64,000 nucleotides of DNA from Okapia johnstoni (lineage: Eukaryota; Chordata; Mammalia; Artiodactyla; Giraffidae): the NCBI GenBank assembly GCA_024291935.2, contig CM044318.1, positions 86,831,001 through 86,895,000 on the forward strand, written 5' to 3'. Below are positions 31,790 through 43,860 of the stretch, piece by piece; position 1 is the first letter of the stretch, and every line of letters begins with the position of its first letter. The notes below the pieces were generated by a model. The model did no database searches, was not told the origin of the DNA, and saw only the letters and a program-made list of their open reading frames with translations. The position numbers and the translations under genes were made by a program.

Positions 31790-33790
31790 ATCACATGACA
31801 ATTAAAAATAAACAGAAGAGCCAAAATAATTTCAAAACGAAACCAAATCAGAGAACTTATAAATGAATTCAGCAAGGCAGGAGTACACAAGGTCAACAGT
31901 TTATTTAAGATGCCCTCGAGCAGGGTGTGGAAATTCCCTTCTATTCACAGTTTGTTGTGAATTTATTTCTTGTTCCTCTGGGATGAATGCTGAGCTCTGT
32001 CAAACGCATTTTTCACATATATTGAGGTCGCTTTTATTATTCGTATAATGTGGTAAATTAAATTGATTGATTTTTAATGTAAAATCCCTCTTGCATTCTG
32101 AGAATAATCGCCACTTGATAATAATATACTATTCTTTTATATATTGCTTGATTTGAATTGCTAATATTTAGCTAAGGATTTTCACATCTATATTCATGAG
32201 GAATACTGGTTTGTAGCTTCCTTTTCTTGTAATGTTTTTCATAAATGACTTGGGAAGTGTCCCTCTGCTTTATTTTCTGAGGGAGCTGATGTAATATTGG
32301 CATTACCTCTTTCCTAAACATGAGAAAATTCACCATTAATGCCATCTGGTTTGCAGTTTCCTCTGTGAGTAGATTTCAAACATAAACTCAATTGCATTAC
32401 TAGGTAAGAGGTGTTTATTTTGTATCATTCTTGGTGCAATATTGCTTTTAAAGGAATTTGCCATTTCATTGATATTTTCATGTTTATTGAAATACAGTTG
32501 TTCCTACTAACCTCTTATTATCCTGTTAATAGCTGTAGGATCTCAGGTGAAATCACTGTTTTCACTCCTGATATCAATAGCTTGTGTATCTTCTGCTTTT
32601 GAGAAATAAGTCCAAGTAGAGTCATCAATTTTATTGAAACTTCATCACTTTCTACTTATTTCTCTGTTTTCTGTCCATTTTAAAAAATGCCATTGATTTT
32701 TCTCTTATCTTTATTACATCCTTCCTTCTGCTTTGGGTTATCTTTATTACATCCTTCCTTCTGCTTTGGGTTATTAGTGTCCTTATTTTTCTCAGCTTCT
32801 CAATGTAGTTTTTTATTAATTTTAAATTTTTTTCTTGTCTGATATAAGCATTTAAATCTCTGCCAGATCTACCTATAACCCATAAATTTTAAGTTATGTT
32901 TTTTACATTGAACTTAAAGTATTTTCAATTTTTCAAATACTTAGATATTTTCCAGATAATTTATTTCTAATTTAATTGTAGTTTACCCAGAGAAGATAGC
33001 TTGTGTGATTTCGGTCCTTTTAAATGCATTTTGTTTTGTTTTGGCCCCATATATAATCTCAATATTTTGTATATGCTTGAAAAGAAGTTTTGGGTGAAGT
33101 GTTCAATGAATACAAGATTTATTTGGCTGAAAGAATTCTTCAAGACTTCTGTGTCCTTACTGATTTTATGCCTACTTGTTTTCAGATAACTTAGAGAGGA
33201 GCTAAGAAGCATCTAAAAATAAGTATTGATTTCTCTATTTCTCCACTAAACTCTTTGTGTTTATTCTTTGGGTTTTTATCATTGGGTGCATGCACATTTA
33301 CAACCAGTAAGTCTTCTCGATGAATTAACCCATTTAACATTGTAAAATGTGTTATTTCTCTTCCACAATGTACCCTCTTTCTGAAAATTTTGTCAAGTAA
33401 CTACACTGCCGCTTCGTGACTCATAAAACCACTAATGGTCAGTGTCTACACTGTCACTATTAACGCAGCAGGATTCATCGTCTTCCTGGTTTTAATGCTT
33501 CTCCCTTTTTGCGTTTAAAGTCGTTACGTGAAGACATCATGTAATTGTGCTGCATCCGTTTCTGGTCTAATGCTCTCTGCCTTCTCATTTTAATTTAGAC
33601 CGTTTACATTTAATGTCCGTATTTATACAGTTAGGTTTAAGGCCACCATTTTGCTATTTCTTTTCTATTTGTTGTATCTGTTCCTCTTGAATGTTCTTCC
33701 ATTTTGCTTTTTTTCACCATTGTTTTGGATTGGTTGAGAAATGTTGGTGTTTATTAGCTTATTAGCAAAACCTCCTTGTTTGTTTTTCAG
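31790..33790 (-). mobile_element. Old L1 ORF2 region, antisense, about 2 kb
   Basis: A long collinear antisense L1 ORF2 sequence: attcacagtttgttgtgaat, ggtaaattaaattgattgat, gcattctgagaataatcgcc, ttaatgccatctggtttgca, cttattatcctgttaatagc and ttaatttagaccgtttacat ttaatg. No intact frame of useful length. It contains a 33-bp perfect tandem duplication at 32705-32770. Confidence 0.85.
32705..32770. repeat. 33-bp perfect tandem duplication
   Basis: Two identical 33-bp copies (32705-32737 and 32738-32770) starting ttatctttattacatccttc, inside the old antisense L1. Identity of 100% in a decayed element points to a recent slippage event. Confidence 0.95.
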
Positions 33791-34984
33791 TAGGAGCTGC
33801 AGCAAATATGCAGAATTAAATACGACAACCAGTCTTCACTAATCTGCAAGGCCACGTTTAGGTAAGAAGCCTGGGTTGGTGTATTTTGATCTTCACCTTC
33901 ACCCTTTCTGTTGTCTTCGCTCACTTCACCCCATCGCATGGGACGGGCTCCACCGTGTCCTGTTGCTTTGTCCTGTGCCTGTGATGAATGATTTGGTGCT
34001 AAATAAGGCCGCCATCCTTTGACTGGCCAGTCAAACGCCTTCCCGCTGAGTGTGAGCTGTGGGAATCGTTCACTTTACAGCCGTGCAGCGGTTTCCCTTT
34101 CACTAATTTTACCGAGCTCTGCACTGTGCCCGTACAGCTTGGTATTCGGTCAAATGTGCAGTGGGGGTCCCATGGACGTCCCTGGAGCTCCTCCGTACAG
34201 CCCCTTCCTGCCTGGTGAGCTGCTCCATGAATCCCGCCACGACAGCCTTGCTAAACTCCGATCCGTGTCCTCAGCTGAGCGAGGTCTTCAGGCACCACCT
34301 GGGTTTCCACTCTGTGTCATCGTCTGGAAATGCCTCCAGGGAGAAGGGGCGGGGCACACAGCGCTCACTAATCTGTTCACCGTCCCTCAGGGGCTGCAGG
34401 CTCAAGCCGCCGGTTCACGACAGGCTCCAAAATCTTCTTTTATATATTTTGTTAAGTTTTCTAGTTAATGGAGTGAAGCTGAGGCCGTATAAGCTAATCT
34501 GTCATGGATGGAAGTAGAATAGGAGTCATATTAATTTATGCTTTTCTTCACCACATTCTAGTTTTATTTAAATGCATTTATATTTACAATTATCTAGTAG
34601 TATTTCTAATCATTATATATATTCAACTGTCAAAATCTTAGACCTCCACTTTTTTTGAACCCTGACTTTCACAAAGTTTTATTTATATAATCTTGCCTTT
34701 TTTCAAAAAAATTTCTCTAAATCCTGGTTGTCTGTGCTCATGTTTTTAAGCAACGAGTCCTGGCATCCATGGCGCTCGCCATCTCTTGTCATTCTGCCAC
34801 TCTGTGGAAGTCCTTAAGGAGTAAGACAAGGTAAATCTTGTAACAGATACACACCTTATCTACTCACAGCTGCTGAAATGCCCATTCTCAGTGAATATAT
34901 GTGTTCTAACTGCTACTCATTGCAGACAGTCAACCCAAATCTCACCTAGCACTCAAACTTCTTCGAATAAATACTTCTTTTAAA
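33791..34984. other. Unique sequence, no gene recognised
   Basis: About 1.2 kb. The open frames at 34019-34517 overlap in two plus-strand frames with no domain. The AT-rich right half may be degraded LINE sequence. Confidence 0.4.
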
Positions 34985-35115
34985 ATTATCTTTTACTTGT
35001 TCTCTGTCTTTAAAATAAATACATGCTGATGGAAAGTATTTGTAAGCATTCAGACACATAAAGAAGAAAATGAAATTCAACTCTAATTCCACAACAACCT
35101 AGAGATAATTGTGGT
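34985..35115 (-). mobile_element. Possible old L1 3' UTR piece
   Basis: aatacatgctgatggaaagt and aaatgaaattcaactctaat tccacaacaacctagagata attgtggttaa resemble antisense L1M 3' UTR text ('...taatcccaccacccagagataaccactgttaa'). The related piece at 35740-36290 could be its continuation. Confidence 0.45.
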
Positions 35116-35739
35116 TAAATCAGGGTTACTACTGCTTAGTTTACTCCAAGTGCACTATGGGAAGTGGCTGGCTGTCTGCCCAGCCACCATTGCTCCTTTG
35201 CTCACAGTCTTTGCCGGCGAAAGTCTTGACCCTGTTCAGATATTAGGTGGCAATATGCTCAGGAAATATGACTCCTCTCCACATCAGAAAGGGAATGTTA
35301 GATTTGTTTTGTCCGTTCCCATCACCAGAAATAAGTTTCCTCATGGACACTTTGAACCACGGTCAATAATGTAAGGTTGTTAGGGCTGGTCTGATGGGGA
35401 CTTGGTTAAAAGAGGAGAGTTACAAAAGGAAACATGCATTTTATATTTTGCAGACATGTAAAATATTGAGAGAGAGAGGGGAAGGGTGAGAGAGATGACT
35501 GCGTCTCGGCCTCTCTTGACACGGCCGTGTGAGTCTGCGAGTCTGCATTATTTGCAGTCATCCTGTGAGCGGCAGGAGGGACCACCCTGAGGACAGGAGC
35601 AAGACAGGAAGAGCGGCAGGTTGGAAAGATGGGAGGGTCAAGGGCCATCTACCTCCACGTGTCTTGTTGTGGATGATAATAAACTTACTGTGTAAGATGC
35701 TCTAAGTCACATACTGTTACCTGCATCTGAAAGCATACA
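35116..35739. other. Unassigned sequence between two L1-like pieces
   Basis: About 620 bp, possibly an insertion into the degraded L1. No terminal repeats or target-site duplication are visible. A GA-rich patch occurs at 35467-35497. Confidence 0.35.
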
Positions 35740-36290
35740 CCCTGATATACACACGTTATGGGGCTATGATAACATGCATTATGCAATTTTGTAACATGAG
35801 TTTTATTTATACCATCATTATTTTTCCATGTCACTAAGCATTTCTTACAGACATGAATTTAAACAGCCTCCTAATAATCCATGTTATGAGTGTTCCATAT
35901 TCCTGTGGTTGAATATTCAGGGCTTCCCAGTTTTTCCAATGTGTACAATACTGCATGACTGCCTTTGTGTATAAGTCATTGTCTTCAGATTATAGATGCC
36001 AAGGGTACACGCTCTGTTAAAATTCATATGTGTTGCTAAATCGTCGTGTAGGAGTGTGGTCAGTTCATCTCAGGCTCTCATGGAACGTTATCATTTCGAA
36101 ATCCTTAGACTCTGGCTGGCAACAAGACATCTCTTTTTGTAGTTCTAATTTACATATATTGGATTCGTGCTGAAGCTGAATCACTTTTTAAAAGATGTTT
36201 ATTCGCTGGTGTCCATATGTATATCTCCTGCTGTGAATTACTGGTCTTTGCTCATTTTTCCACAGAACAAATGTCTTTTCCTAGTGTGAA
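35740..36290 (-). mobile_element. Degenerate L1 3' region, antisense
   Basis: ttttccatgtcactaagcat, tgtggttgaatattcagggc, atagatgccaagggtacacg, then ctggtctttgctcatttttcc keep the order of an antisense L1M 3' UTR/ORF2 end. Strong decay makes boundaries vague. Confidence 0.5.
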
Positions 36291-36319
36291 CTCTGCCTGA
36301 GAAAGCTGCCCCACTGGTT

Positions 36320-36555
36320 TTTTTCTCCTGCTCGTGCTTCAAGGCCTACATCAGACGTGCTCACCTGTGAAGCACTCTATCACCTCCGTGGCATTTCTGA
36401 CCCACACTCACTCCACCCATAGCTCATTGCATGTCTTGATTGCACAGCTACATAGTCTCTCTTACGCTTGAGGACAAAAGTCTTATCTTATCAGCCCGCA
36501 CACAGCAGGTCCTCAGGAGATGCTGCTTGGATGAAGGAATGAAGGAATCAACGGG
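36320..36555 (+). mobile_element. L2 LINE 3' end
   Basis: cttgaggacaaaagtcttat, cagcccgcacacagcaggtc ctcaggagatgctgcttgga and the final tandem gaatgaaggaat follow the L2 3' end ('...gcctggcacatagtaggcgctcaataaatatttgttgaatgaatgaa'). Ancient, non-coding. Confidence 0.55.
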
Positions 36556-38130
36556 TGAGTCTGTGCCTCTTGCCTGGTGGGACCGCGGCTCCCGACTAGT
36601 GCTCACAGGTCTGGGGCAGGGGCAGGAATACCTGGCTCTTCATCTAGAGAGATGCTGAGAACACTGGCCATTGTCCTCCTGCAGCAGATCTGAGACAAAA
36701 CAGGGAGACTGGCCTTAGGCAAGGATGGAGGCAAAAATAGGGACCAGAAGAACCTCAGATCCAAGGGGGCACTGGAGAGCTGACAGTGGCTGTTGTCAGG
36801 TTCAGCCAGAAGACCTCAGGGCTCCATCAGCACCCTCAGCAAAGTGCAGCTGGGTGGGCTCGGGGGCCGAGGCATGACCACAGCGAGGCTCTCACCGTCC
36901 CGGCCGTCCTGGCCCTGCAGACGGCGCATCCGGAGCAGGCGCTGCAGCCCGGGGCCCACGGAACCCTGTCCACAGGCCTGCCTGAGAGCGAGTTTGCAAG
37001 GAGGCAGGGCCCAGGTTCTCCCTGAGAATTCAGACATCCCAAAACTTCATCTCCAGTGCAGCAGGGCCCCCTTTCTTCCCTCGCTGAATTTCCTGAAGGA
37101 GCCACATGCTCTGGGCGCTGTCTCCAAGGGATGCCAGCTCTGCGCCCTCATGTCCGTGAGACGTGTTCATTTGCACTTTCTTTCCATTCCTCTATTTCGA
37201 TTATGAAAAAGCAAGATTACTGTGATATTTTTCTTAATTCTGAGCAGTCCTCTTAAATGTCAACTGAATGAAAGGCAGAGTGAACAGTGGATGACATGGG
37301 TGCGTATGTTCCACACAGTGAGAGATTTCACACGAGGTCAATCGTATATGTAAATTTTCCTCATTAGGATAGAGCCAGTTTTATGTTTTCATTTGGCACC
37401 GAATAGTTGAAAGAAAGCTGCTTTAAATTGCCCACTTGTCTCATTTTCAAGAGTAATTGAGATCCTGAAAAAGCAGGATGAAATCTTTTTTAAAAATGTT
37501 TACAGAAATGAATTTTTCTATAGCTCAAATAATGGAAAGTTAGTGTCTGCTTCTGCTTCAGATTTTTATTTAATTTCATTCCACCAATCCTGTCCTGCTT
37601 TGGTTCATCACTATCCAAATGCATCACTTTATCTTTCTGGTATTGATTATTATATCACCATGCTGGAAAAGCTTGTCAAATCATGCAGCTGCATTTACGG
37701 TGAGATTAGACACCGCTTCAGAAAGAAAAGCCGGGCTCTGCCTTCGCTGTGTGCATGACTGTGATTCATTGTTTCCCCGCAAGTACAGTTTGCTCCCACC
37801 CTCGTTTCGTGAGACGAGGCACGTCTACCCTTTGGCTGTTCTTTCCCCATAAAGTACTTGGTGTGATCATTCAAACCACAAAAAGGGAAAGAGCAGTTCT
37901 CTAATCACCACCAGGAAACCTGGGACAGACAGCTATGGCAGGCAGCCCGTCTCCTTCTGTAATAAGCAGTGCTCTCTGCTCTCAGTCCTAGGCAGGGAGA
38001 TGCCTCAGGGGCCCCCAGAAGCAGGTCTCTCCCAGCCCGGCTCCTCTGGCCTCGGTCAACACCGACTCCCTTGGGAGAGGCACCCTGGGCGTGGGTTTCA
38101 GCTGTCAGCGCAGAAGTGCAGATGTATCTG
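36556..38130. other. Unique sequence, partly conserved-looking
   Basis: The left part is GC-rich with overlapping open frames on both strands (36786-37206). The part from about 37160 to 37740 is repeat-free with balanced base composition. I see no exon. Some of it could be a conserved non-coding element, but this cannot be judged from one sequence. Confidence 0.35.
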
Positions 38131-38134
38131 TGAT

Positions 38135-38295
38135 CTCCTGCTCCAGGCCTACTGCATAACAAAGATCCCTCACACTCAGTGCTGTAAAGCAATAAATGCT
38201 TATTTAACTCGTGAATGCATGGGTTGGCCAACCGATCAGACACGATGTCTGGAATTTGGGTGGCACAGTGGGTCTATGACGGTGTCAAAGACCCC
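38135..38295. repeat. Possible ancient mammalian interspersed repeat
   Basis: gctgtaaagcaataaatgct tatttaact and gtctggaatttgggtggcac resemble a widespread old element with 'aataaatatttattatctcacagtttctgtgggtcaggaatctgggc'. I cannot name the family safely. Confidence 0.35.
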
Positions 38296-38942
38296 CGAGG
38301 GACCTGCTTTCCATCGACGTCTCACCCTCCAGCACCTCCAGCGGCAGCGGGAACGTGACAAAGGCAGAGGTGAAGGAAGGCTGGGAAACGCAGCTCTCCA
38401 GGCTCTGCTGGCAGCATGCTGGCCTACGGTCTGTTACCGCGCATGTCCGCTCTGGCTCTGGGGTCCAGGGTCGGCCGGGGAGGCGCCACCAGGGGTGGAC
38501 AATGGAGATCCATCATGGCAGGACCCACTTACAGCCAACAGATGGCCGGCTCCATCCTGACCGTGGCCTCCCCATCACGAGGTGGGCTTGGTCTCACGAC
38601 CTCACGGTTGGGCTGAGGGAAGAGCCCAGCTCACACAGGGTCCTGGGACTCCGATGGCATCTGTGGACCAGAGTAACTGTCCTTTCCCTCCACGGCCTGT
38701 CAAGTGGGCCCAAAGGCCCAGCCCCAGCTCACTGCCACCACACGTCAGTCATCAGCCCTGAGGGGTCGTGGGAGTAAGAGACCCCAGGGGAGAGTGGGGA
38801 TGGGGGTCGGGAGATGGAACGTGGATCAGGCGGGGGCCTCTCAAACAGCGAAGTCAAGCGCCCGATGCTGTGTCTAGACGGACCCTCTACCGCTGGTCAG
38901 GAATCGGAGGAAGGACCCTTCCTCTTGGCTTCACTTGAAGAC
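38296..38942. other. Unique GC-rich sequence
   Basis: Overlapping open frames in two plus-strand frames (38000-38777) share no domain and lack splice context. No gene called. Confidence 0.4.
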
Positions 38943-38945
38943 ACG

Positions 38946-39511
38946 GTGATATTGAAAGCCAGCTAATATGTGATCACTGTTCTATTTCTCTCTGCCAAAT
39001 ATATCTGTATGTGTGTGTCTGTACACACGCGCGCATGCACACACACACACACACACACACACGCAATCTCTGTTTCTCACAACGATCCTAAAAAGTAGGA
39101 TCACCAGTGGGATGGTAAAGATGGACCCTCTCTTGCCTGGTGAAGGCCCCCCGTCCCCAGCAAGGCTCTGGGGATAAGGCCCAGGGGTCCCTCCTTTGAA
39201 AAGCCCAGTGTCCCCAGGGACACAGCTTCTGTCCTAGTGAAGAAAAGTTCCTTCTGGATCCAGCAGCTGCTCATCTCGCATCCTGGCTCCTGGAATACTG
39301 GCTTTGTGGTCTTAAGTTCTGTAGGAAGGCCTGTGGCTCTTTCACTCCATGTCCAAGCTGGCAGATAAGTCCTTCTTTTCAGGATCATTGTGAGAGACAG
39401 AGATTGTGTGTGTGTGTGTGTGTGTGTACAGAAACATACGTACACAGATATATTTGGCAGAGAGCAAATAGAATATCAATCACACATTAGTTAACTTTCA
39501 AAAGCACAGTA
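38946..39511. repeat. Inverted repeat: about 150-bp arms, 270-bp spacer
   Basis: The left arm (about 38946-39100) and the reverse complement of the right arm (about 39371-39511) align over nearly their whole length. They share the landmarks ctctgccaaatatatctgt, ctgtacacac, a CA tract, caatctctgt.tctcacaa and gatcct.aaaag. The left arm has (CA)n at 39038-39062 and the right arm has (GT)n at 39405-39427 in the mirrored position. Point differences and small indels are scattered through both arms. The spacer is unrelated unique sequence. Confidence 0.92.
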
Positions 39512-40063
39512 TCTCCAAGCCGCAGGGTGTTAACCTGTTTGCTGGATTGGGCTTGTCTTTGTGTTTTCTCTGTGTTACTGTGGTTCAGTAACATGGGGAC
39601 CAGAGAGGTTCCAAGGAAAGTTACCTGCGCAGGACGGCACGTGTATTTGAGCATCAGCCTCAGCACGAATGCTCGTTCTACTCAAATCAGGCCCCTCTGA
39701 AGGAACATCAGAACATCACCGGGGCCGCACCAGGCAATGGTCTAGGATGACAGAGGCTCTTCCTGCAAAGCTGGGGTCTTCTTGTATTGAAGGGATCCTG
39801 GGGTGGACGACTCGGGTACCAGGTCAATCAGACGAGGCAGTTTTATTCACATCACAGCCAGCAGCTGGCACAGAGCTAAGTGGAAAGAAACCTGTTAAGT
39901 ATTTGCTGAACAATCCAACTTGTTTGTTCAACGACAGACCTTCATGAAACACCACTGGGCCAGTGTCACAGGGGTTAGAGTCTTAGAGTGTGGCAATCTA
40001 CCAGGCAGCTTTGAAGAGCTCACCGATGGTGGACGTGACAGCAAATAGCAACCTTCGCGCCGT
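39512..40063. other. Unique sequence
   Basis: No repeat or gene recognised. The 92-residue open frame at 39669-39947 has no recognisable feature. Confidence 0.4.
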
Positions 40064-40247
40064 CTCTCTGCCCCTTCTTTCCCCTCCCTCCTCCTGCCTC
40101 TCCTGCCTTCCTCCGTTCCCCCCACCTTACCTGCCTCCCACCCTCCACCCCTCTCTCCCTCCGTCCTTGCTCTTCCTTCCCTTTTTACCTTTCTTTTCCT
40201 TCCTTTCCTTTCCCCCCCTTTTCCCCTTCTTCCTTCTTCCCTTTCCA
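40064..40247. repeat. Polypyrimidine (CT-rich) tract
   Basis: About 180 bp almost entirely C and T on the plus strand (few purines), with ccttcct-type motifs and a cccccc run at 40212-40217. The Arg/Lys/Glu/Gly-rich minus-strand frame over it is composition-driven. Such tracts can form triplex DNA. Confidence 0.9.
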
Positions 40248-41464
40248 AGGCCTGCAGCCCAGACTCCAGCTGACTCATTCTCCATCCAGGAGTCACAGAG
40301 ACAGTAAAGACAACCAAGCAGGCAGCTGTTCATGATGCAACTGGAAAAAAAAAAAAACAACTTTCTTTTCTTTTACTTAAAGTCAGTTACTTAAAGCAGA
40401 TATTACATGATAGAAAATTTACTGATCACTGTAGCAGGTCAGAATGCACAAGGATCTAAAAATGAAAGTGCTTTCATTGAAAAATCTGAAAAGCACAGGT
40501 GCTGTAATAACTCAGAGGGATTACTAGTGCAGGTGTTAGCTTGATGGGCTGGCTGGCTTTCTAACGTGATCATATGCTTTGCATCAAAGTAGACAAAGTT
40601 CGTGGCAAACCCTGTCTTCCTGCAGCTCTTGTCCACAAGCCTCCAAGATTTCACAGCAGGAAAGTAAGCCCAGGGGTCTTCAAGAGATCAGCCCCCTGCA
40701 GACTGGGAGCCCCATGATGCCCACGACCCCAAGCTGCCGAGGCAAAGAGGAGCAGGTGACGGATGGTTTAGGAAGCCTCCGCGGCCTGCACCCCCATAGA
40801 AGCTCACCTGCAACTCGCCACCGGAGCAGCCCTGCTCTCAGACACAGACTTGGGACTGAGTGCCTCTGGTCAGGGCGTGGTCATCAACTGAGAGACCCTC
40901 AGCAGCACCCTTGGGCGACGGGATAGTCAGGAGGAGGCACGTTGGTCCTGGCTGGCCGCTCTGACCACCCTGGGTGGAGCCTTTCCACCAGGGACCCTGG
41001 CAGAGACCCACCAGGTCTCAGGAAAATGATGTTCAGATGCCCTCTAGGACCAGCTTTGTCCCAACGATGGGAAGGCAGCGGGACCTTCCCAGGCAGAGCT
41101 CTTGTGTACTGTCAGGCTCCTCTCGCCAAGTCGCCAGGTGATTCCAAGAAAAGCAAGCCGCAGCTGGACACAGGGCCTAGGCCTCCGACCTGTCCAGAGC
41201 GCATCACCCGACTGCTGCCCGCCCCGGCTGCAGCTCCTTCTCCAAGAGCAAGTGAGGCCTCTGGAGGGACCTAGGGTGGGGTCCGAGCTGCCCCGTTCAG
41301 CTGAAGCTGGACCTCACCCACAAGGCCGGCCCTACAGCCCCTGCTCGGGGGGCCCCCTGCCGTCACCCTGGCATTCTTCCCCACACGGGCTCTGCAATGG
41401 CAGAGCACCAAGCTCCCCATCCACCGGCAGAACTGCACTCACTCAGAAAACTATTACCAGTGAT
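40248..41464. other. Unique sequence, no supported gene
   Basis: Includes an A12 run near 40346-40357. Open frames at 40579-41554 overlap in different frames; their 3' part runs into BovB sequence, so they are not genes. Confidence 0.4.
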
Positions 41465-41812
41465 CCCATTTTTCCAGTACTCATGTATGGATGTGAGAGC
41501 TGGACTATAAAGAAAGCTGAGCACCGAAGAATTGATGCTTTTGAACTGTGGTGATGGAGAAAACTCTTGAGAGTCCTTGGACTGCAAGGAGATCCAACCA
41601 GTCCATCCTAAAGGAGATCAGTCCTGGGTGTTCATTGGAAGGACTGATGTTGAAGCTGAAACTCCAATACTTTGGCCACCTGATTCGAAGAGCTGACTCA
41701 TTGGAAAAGACCCTGATGCTGGGAAAGATTGAGGGCAGGAGGAGAAGGGGACGACAGAGGATGAGATGGTTGTATGGCATCACTGACTTGATGGACACGA
41801 GTTTCTGGTCAA
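41465..41812 (+). mobile_element. BovB LINE fragment, truncated at both ends
   Basis: Begins near atcccatttttccagtactc and follows the BovB C-terminal region (frame pieces YGCESWTIKKAEHRRIDAFE and WTARRSNQSILKEISPG). It stops at ttgatggacacgagtttctg, before the usual 3' tail. One nonsense change occurs at 'tggtgatgg' near 41552. No target-site duplication is seen. Confidence 0.93.
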
Positions 41813-43649
41813 CCCTGAGGAGCTGCCCTCATCAGGTCATCCTCAGCTGGAAGCAGCCCCTCTGGTCCTTCCAGTGCTTGAGCCCCAGGTTCCTTGGCCT
41901 CGGTCCTCTCTAAGAGGCAGAGCTTAGGCTCCTGGAAGAGCAGACAGAGGAGGCTTCCCAGCCACCCGCCTCCTCCAAGGCAGCATTTTCATGGAGGGTC
42001 TGTGGCCTATTGCGTCTGATTCACCTACCTAGTCATTCATTAGAATGCACATTCCTGGTTCCTGTCCCAGGCTACCTGAACTCCCTGCGTAGCTGCCATG
42101 CATGTTACCACCTGAGCGGAAGTGCTCTGGGTTCTTATTTCCTTTTCAAAACATCTCACTCCCCTCTCGCCAAACTAGAGGGGAAGGAACGCTCTTAGGA
42201 CAACAGAGCCATGGGGACTCAGCCTGTAGCGGCCAGGAGAGGTTTGACTGCCTTAACTCTCGGCATCCTATTGCCTTGGGTCAGACACGTGCAAATACAG
42301 GGGCATGGGGCCGGACCCCTCACCTGGTGGTGGTTTGCAGAGGGGAATTTAGTCAAACTTCAAGGATGAGTTATGCAGGTCACCTTTGAGGGAAACCTTT
42401 GTGCTCAGTCCTCATTACCAAGGGATCAATTGCACTCCAGAGGTTTGCTGTTTGGTGTGACATTTATCCGCGGACTCTGGGCAATTGTTTTGTGAAGCCC
42501 ATTTCTCTGCAGAGCCTTCTGACTGTGCTCCAGCTCCTGAGACCCGCTGAATCACGGTGCATTTACATTCCTCACCATCAATGCAAACAATACACCCAGA
42601 GGTTAAAAGGTAGAGGCATAACAGAACGCCCTCCCGGAGACGTTTCTTCTGCTCTGCATTCGGCTGCTGGACACGTCATGTGGCTGCCAGGAGCGTTTCT
42701 TTATGGGGGTAGGCTTTTTTATTGTCCATAAATCCTGAAGAGCCAAACTGCAGTTGTCCTTGTTGGGAGGAAATAAACTCCTGATGAAATCCCGTAGTCT
42801 CGGAAGAGACTGCGACCCCCAGGAGTGGAGGAGCCACCAGGGCAGGACCGGGAGTCTGGGAGGGCTGCCTCTCTCATGGCAGGGGGTCGTCCTAGGGTAC
42901 CCCCATCGCCCAGGAGCAGGTGGGGGCAGGGAAGCCCTGGGAGTCATGGCGGGGCAGGGCTGCCCCTCTGTCTCCCGGGCCTCCATGGGGTGGGGGGCAA
43001 GACAAAGCCTCCAGGCCCCGGGTAAGTAGCAGCTCTGCCAGGACCAATGTCAGTTCTGGTGAGGCCGATGGTCCTGGGAGGAGCCCGCAGCTGCTGACCT
43101 GCCACCAGCCCTGTCTCTGTCCCAGCAGACCAGGGACCTTCCTGACTCGGCCCTGCCTTTTGAGGCCCTTCCTCATCCAAATCCTTCTTTCTTGCTTGCT
43201 GGACCTGATGAGAACTGCCGAGGGCTCATTACATCTCGGCGCTGAGTTATCGGCAGTGGACACCATGTGCACCAGAGACAGACGGTGCTGCTGAGAGCTC
43301 AGGGCGTGTGTACCATCTCCACACCCTCCTCTCCTCTCCTGCACCATCCTGTCATCCTCGTCTAAGGAGGAAAGCACCTGAAATACCAGAATTTCTTTCT
43401 ATTGTTCGAATCAGTTTGGGTCCTTTTTCCGTGACGGAGGCATGCAATTGAAAATGGACCATGTAGAGCCCTGTGGCCTTTTTCAGGAGGACTGGCACCT
43501 CCATCATCAACCTGCGATGCGGCTCCTCCCTGCTCCCCCTGAGACCTGAGCCACAGGCCCATCTTCACCATAGTTTCCAGATACTTCGGAGAGCCCTCTG
43601 AAGAATGAGGCTGATTGGAAGTGGGGCCGCTGGATCGCAAACAGTAGCA
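41813..43649. other. Unique sequence, no gene recognised
   Basis: About 1.8 kb. 42000-42110 may hold a decayed hAT-type fragment (cattagaatgcacattcctgg). 42390-42780 is repeat-free and of balanced composition. The GC-rich 42800-43380 has overlapping frames on both strands without domains. Confidence 0.4.
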
Positions 43650-43860
43650 GCAAACACACACAGTGCTCAAGGTGCCAGACCGTGTTCTGATGTCTTTGCA
43701 GGCAAAACTCCTTCTATCCTCACAGCAGATCTACGGGGAGCCTGTGGCCCAGAGAGGTCAGGTAAGCTGTATAAGGTCACACAGCGAGGAAGGAACAGAA
43801 ATGGGGTTGAAAACCAGGCTCAGAGTCTGTGACTTTACCCTACACCCTACAGTCTCCAAA
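43650..43860 (-). mobile_element. MIR SINE, antisense
   Basis: Antisense MIR order is kept: gctcaaggtgccagaccgtg ttctgatg, ctatcctcacagcagatcta, gtggcccagagaggtcaggt aagc, aaggtcacacagcgaggaag, aaaaccaggctcagagtctg and tgactttaccctacacc. MIRs are ancient tRNA-derived SINEs shared by all mammals. Confidence 0.82.

Noticed and set aside
39928..40317. 129-residue Arg/Lys/Glu/Gly-rich frame on the minus strand resembling a basic nuclear protein
   Set aside because: Direct translation of a polypurine tract; no unique domain outside it.
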